DNA from: Rhodanobacteraceae bacterium
GTDB lineage: Bacteria > Pseudomonadota > Gammaproteobacteria > Xanthomonadales > Rhodanobacteraceae
Direction: 5' to 3'
NCBI GenBank assembly: GCA_012270595.1
Contig: JAAXIA010000065.1
Coordinates: 1 to 14,653 of the forward strand
Length of the DNA stretch: 14,653 nt
Shown here: positions 14,027 to 14,653 of the stretch, piece after piece
How positions within the stretch are numbered: position 1 is the first letter of the stretch
Layout: the number at the start of each line of letters is the position of its first letter
Translations under genes and position numbers: made by a program
Notes under the pieces: model-generated
Databases searched by the model: none
The model's input: only the letters and a program-made list of their open reading frames with translations
Told to the model about the DNA's origin: nothing

Positions 14027-14653
14027 ATGAACGAAGATACATCGGTTTTACCCCCACCGCGACGCCGTCGCGGCATTTACTTACTACCGAATCTGTTCAC
14101 CACAGCAGCGATGTTCGCCGGTTTCTACGCCATCATGGCCAGCATGAATGCACGGTTTAACCAAGCAGCGTTGGCTGTACTGATCGCAGCCTTGTTGGAT
14201 AGTCTGGATGGCCGTGTGGCCAGACTTACCGGCACCCAGAGTGCGTTCGGGGTGCAATACGACTCTCTAGCGGACATGCTTGATTTTGTGTTGGCACCGG
14301 CGCTGGTGATGTATAACTGGGCACTGACTGACCTGCACGAGGCCGGACCCTTATGGGGCAAAATCGGCTGGTCTGCGGCCTTCATTTATGTCGCTTGCGG
14401 GGCGCTGCGACTGGCCCGATTTAACGCCCAGGTTGGTGTGATTGACAAGCGCTATTTTCCGGGGTTGTCCAGCACGGCATCGGCAGTGGTGTGCATGTCC
14501 TTTGTCTGGAGTATGGGTAAATGGGGCATTAGCGGTGAACAGTTGCGCTTTATCATGCCTTTTTTTGCGATGCTGGTGGGGCTGCTGATGGTCAGCCGCT
14601 TTCGCTACTATAGCTTCAAGTCGCTCCCTGGAGACGGGCGGGTGCCTTTTGCC
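14027..14653 (+). CDS. pssA: CDP-diacylglycerol-serine O-phosphatidyltransferase, 3' end beyond the window
   Basis: Integral membrane enzyme that makes phosphatidylserine from CDP-diacylglycerol and serine, the step toward phosphatidylethanolamine. The frame runs from ATG 14027 to the window edge, 209 codons without a stop. The CDP-alcohol phosphatidyltransferase motif is complete: Asp61-Gly62, Ala65-Arg66, Gly75, Asp79 and Asp83 with the exact family spacing. RRRGIYLLPNLFTTAAMFAG (13-32), GALRLARFN and PGLSSTAS are typical of the membrane type II PssA rather than the E. coli PLD-like type. Hydrophobic segments fit a multi-helix protein. ATG 14027 gives the N-terminus usual for the family but has only a weak ribosome site (ACGGA). 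An in-frame ATG at 13952 would add 25 residues. Confidence 0.93.
   Translation, partial: MNEDTSVLPPPRRRRGIYLLPNLFTTAAMFAGFYAIMASMNARFNQAALAVLIAALLDSLDGRVARLTGTQSAFGVQYDSLADMLDFVLAPALVMYNWALTDLHEAGPLWGKIGWSAAFIYVACGALRLARFNAQVGVIDKRYFPGLSSTASAVVCMSFVWSMGKWGISGEQLRFIMPFFAMLVGLLMVSRFRYYSFKSLPGDGRVPFA

Overview
The window is a stretch of ordinary gammaproteobacterial core chromosome at moderate GC. The proteins most resemble those of the Xanthomonadales/Lysobacterales. The signs are the IleRS N-terminus, the HolC sequence, an H-NS-like protein ending in TWSGRGKQPLW, a HemP-type peptide, pepA-holC divergent from lptF-lptG, and a PrpF of the AcnD/PrpF type. This placement comes from remembered family sequences, not from a search. 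No insertion sequence, prophage, CRISPR array, toxin-antitoxin pair or defence system is visible, and I found no convincing new multi-gene system.

Layout. 1-4570 (+): ileS, lspA and ispH, a compact run for isoleucine charging, lipoprotein maturation and isoprenoid synthesis. 4621-4810 (-): a complete tRNA-Thr(CGT) unit with promoter, encoded CCA and terminator. 4906-6099 (+): an isolated prpF. 6100-6490: a gene-poor gap with an apparently frameshifted small gene on the minus strand, a hairpin and a possible plus-strand promoter. 6491-8471 (-): pepA then holC; pepA carries an in-frame TAA at codon 108 although the rest of the frame is intact. 8594-10797 (+): lptF-lptG, the inner-membrane permease pair of lipopolysaccharide export, followed by terminator hairpins. 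10907-11192 (+): a Fur-type site and hemP. 11467-11787 (-): an H-NS-like gene. 11991-13724 (-): proS. 14027 to the window end (+): the 5' part of pssA, phosphatidylserine synthase.

Most genes serve cell-envelope building (lspA, ispH, lptF/G, pssA) or translation (ileS, proS, tRNA-Thr). The points that deserve a second look are the interrupted pepA, the broken small reading frame beyond holC, several strong intergenic hairpins that are not standard terminators, the isolated prpF, and the crowded translation-start region of pssA. Two disrupted reading frames in 14 kb suggest gene decay (for instance a host-associated lineage) or base errors in the assembly; the sequence alone cannot decide between these.
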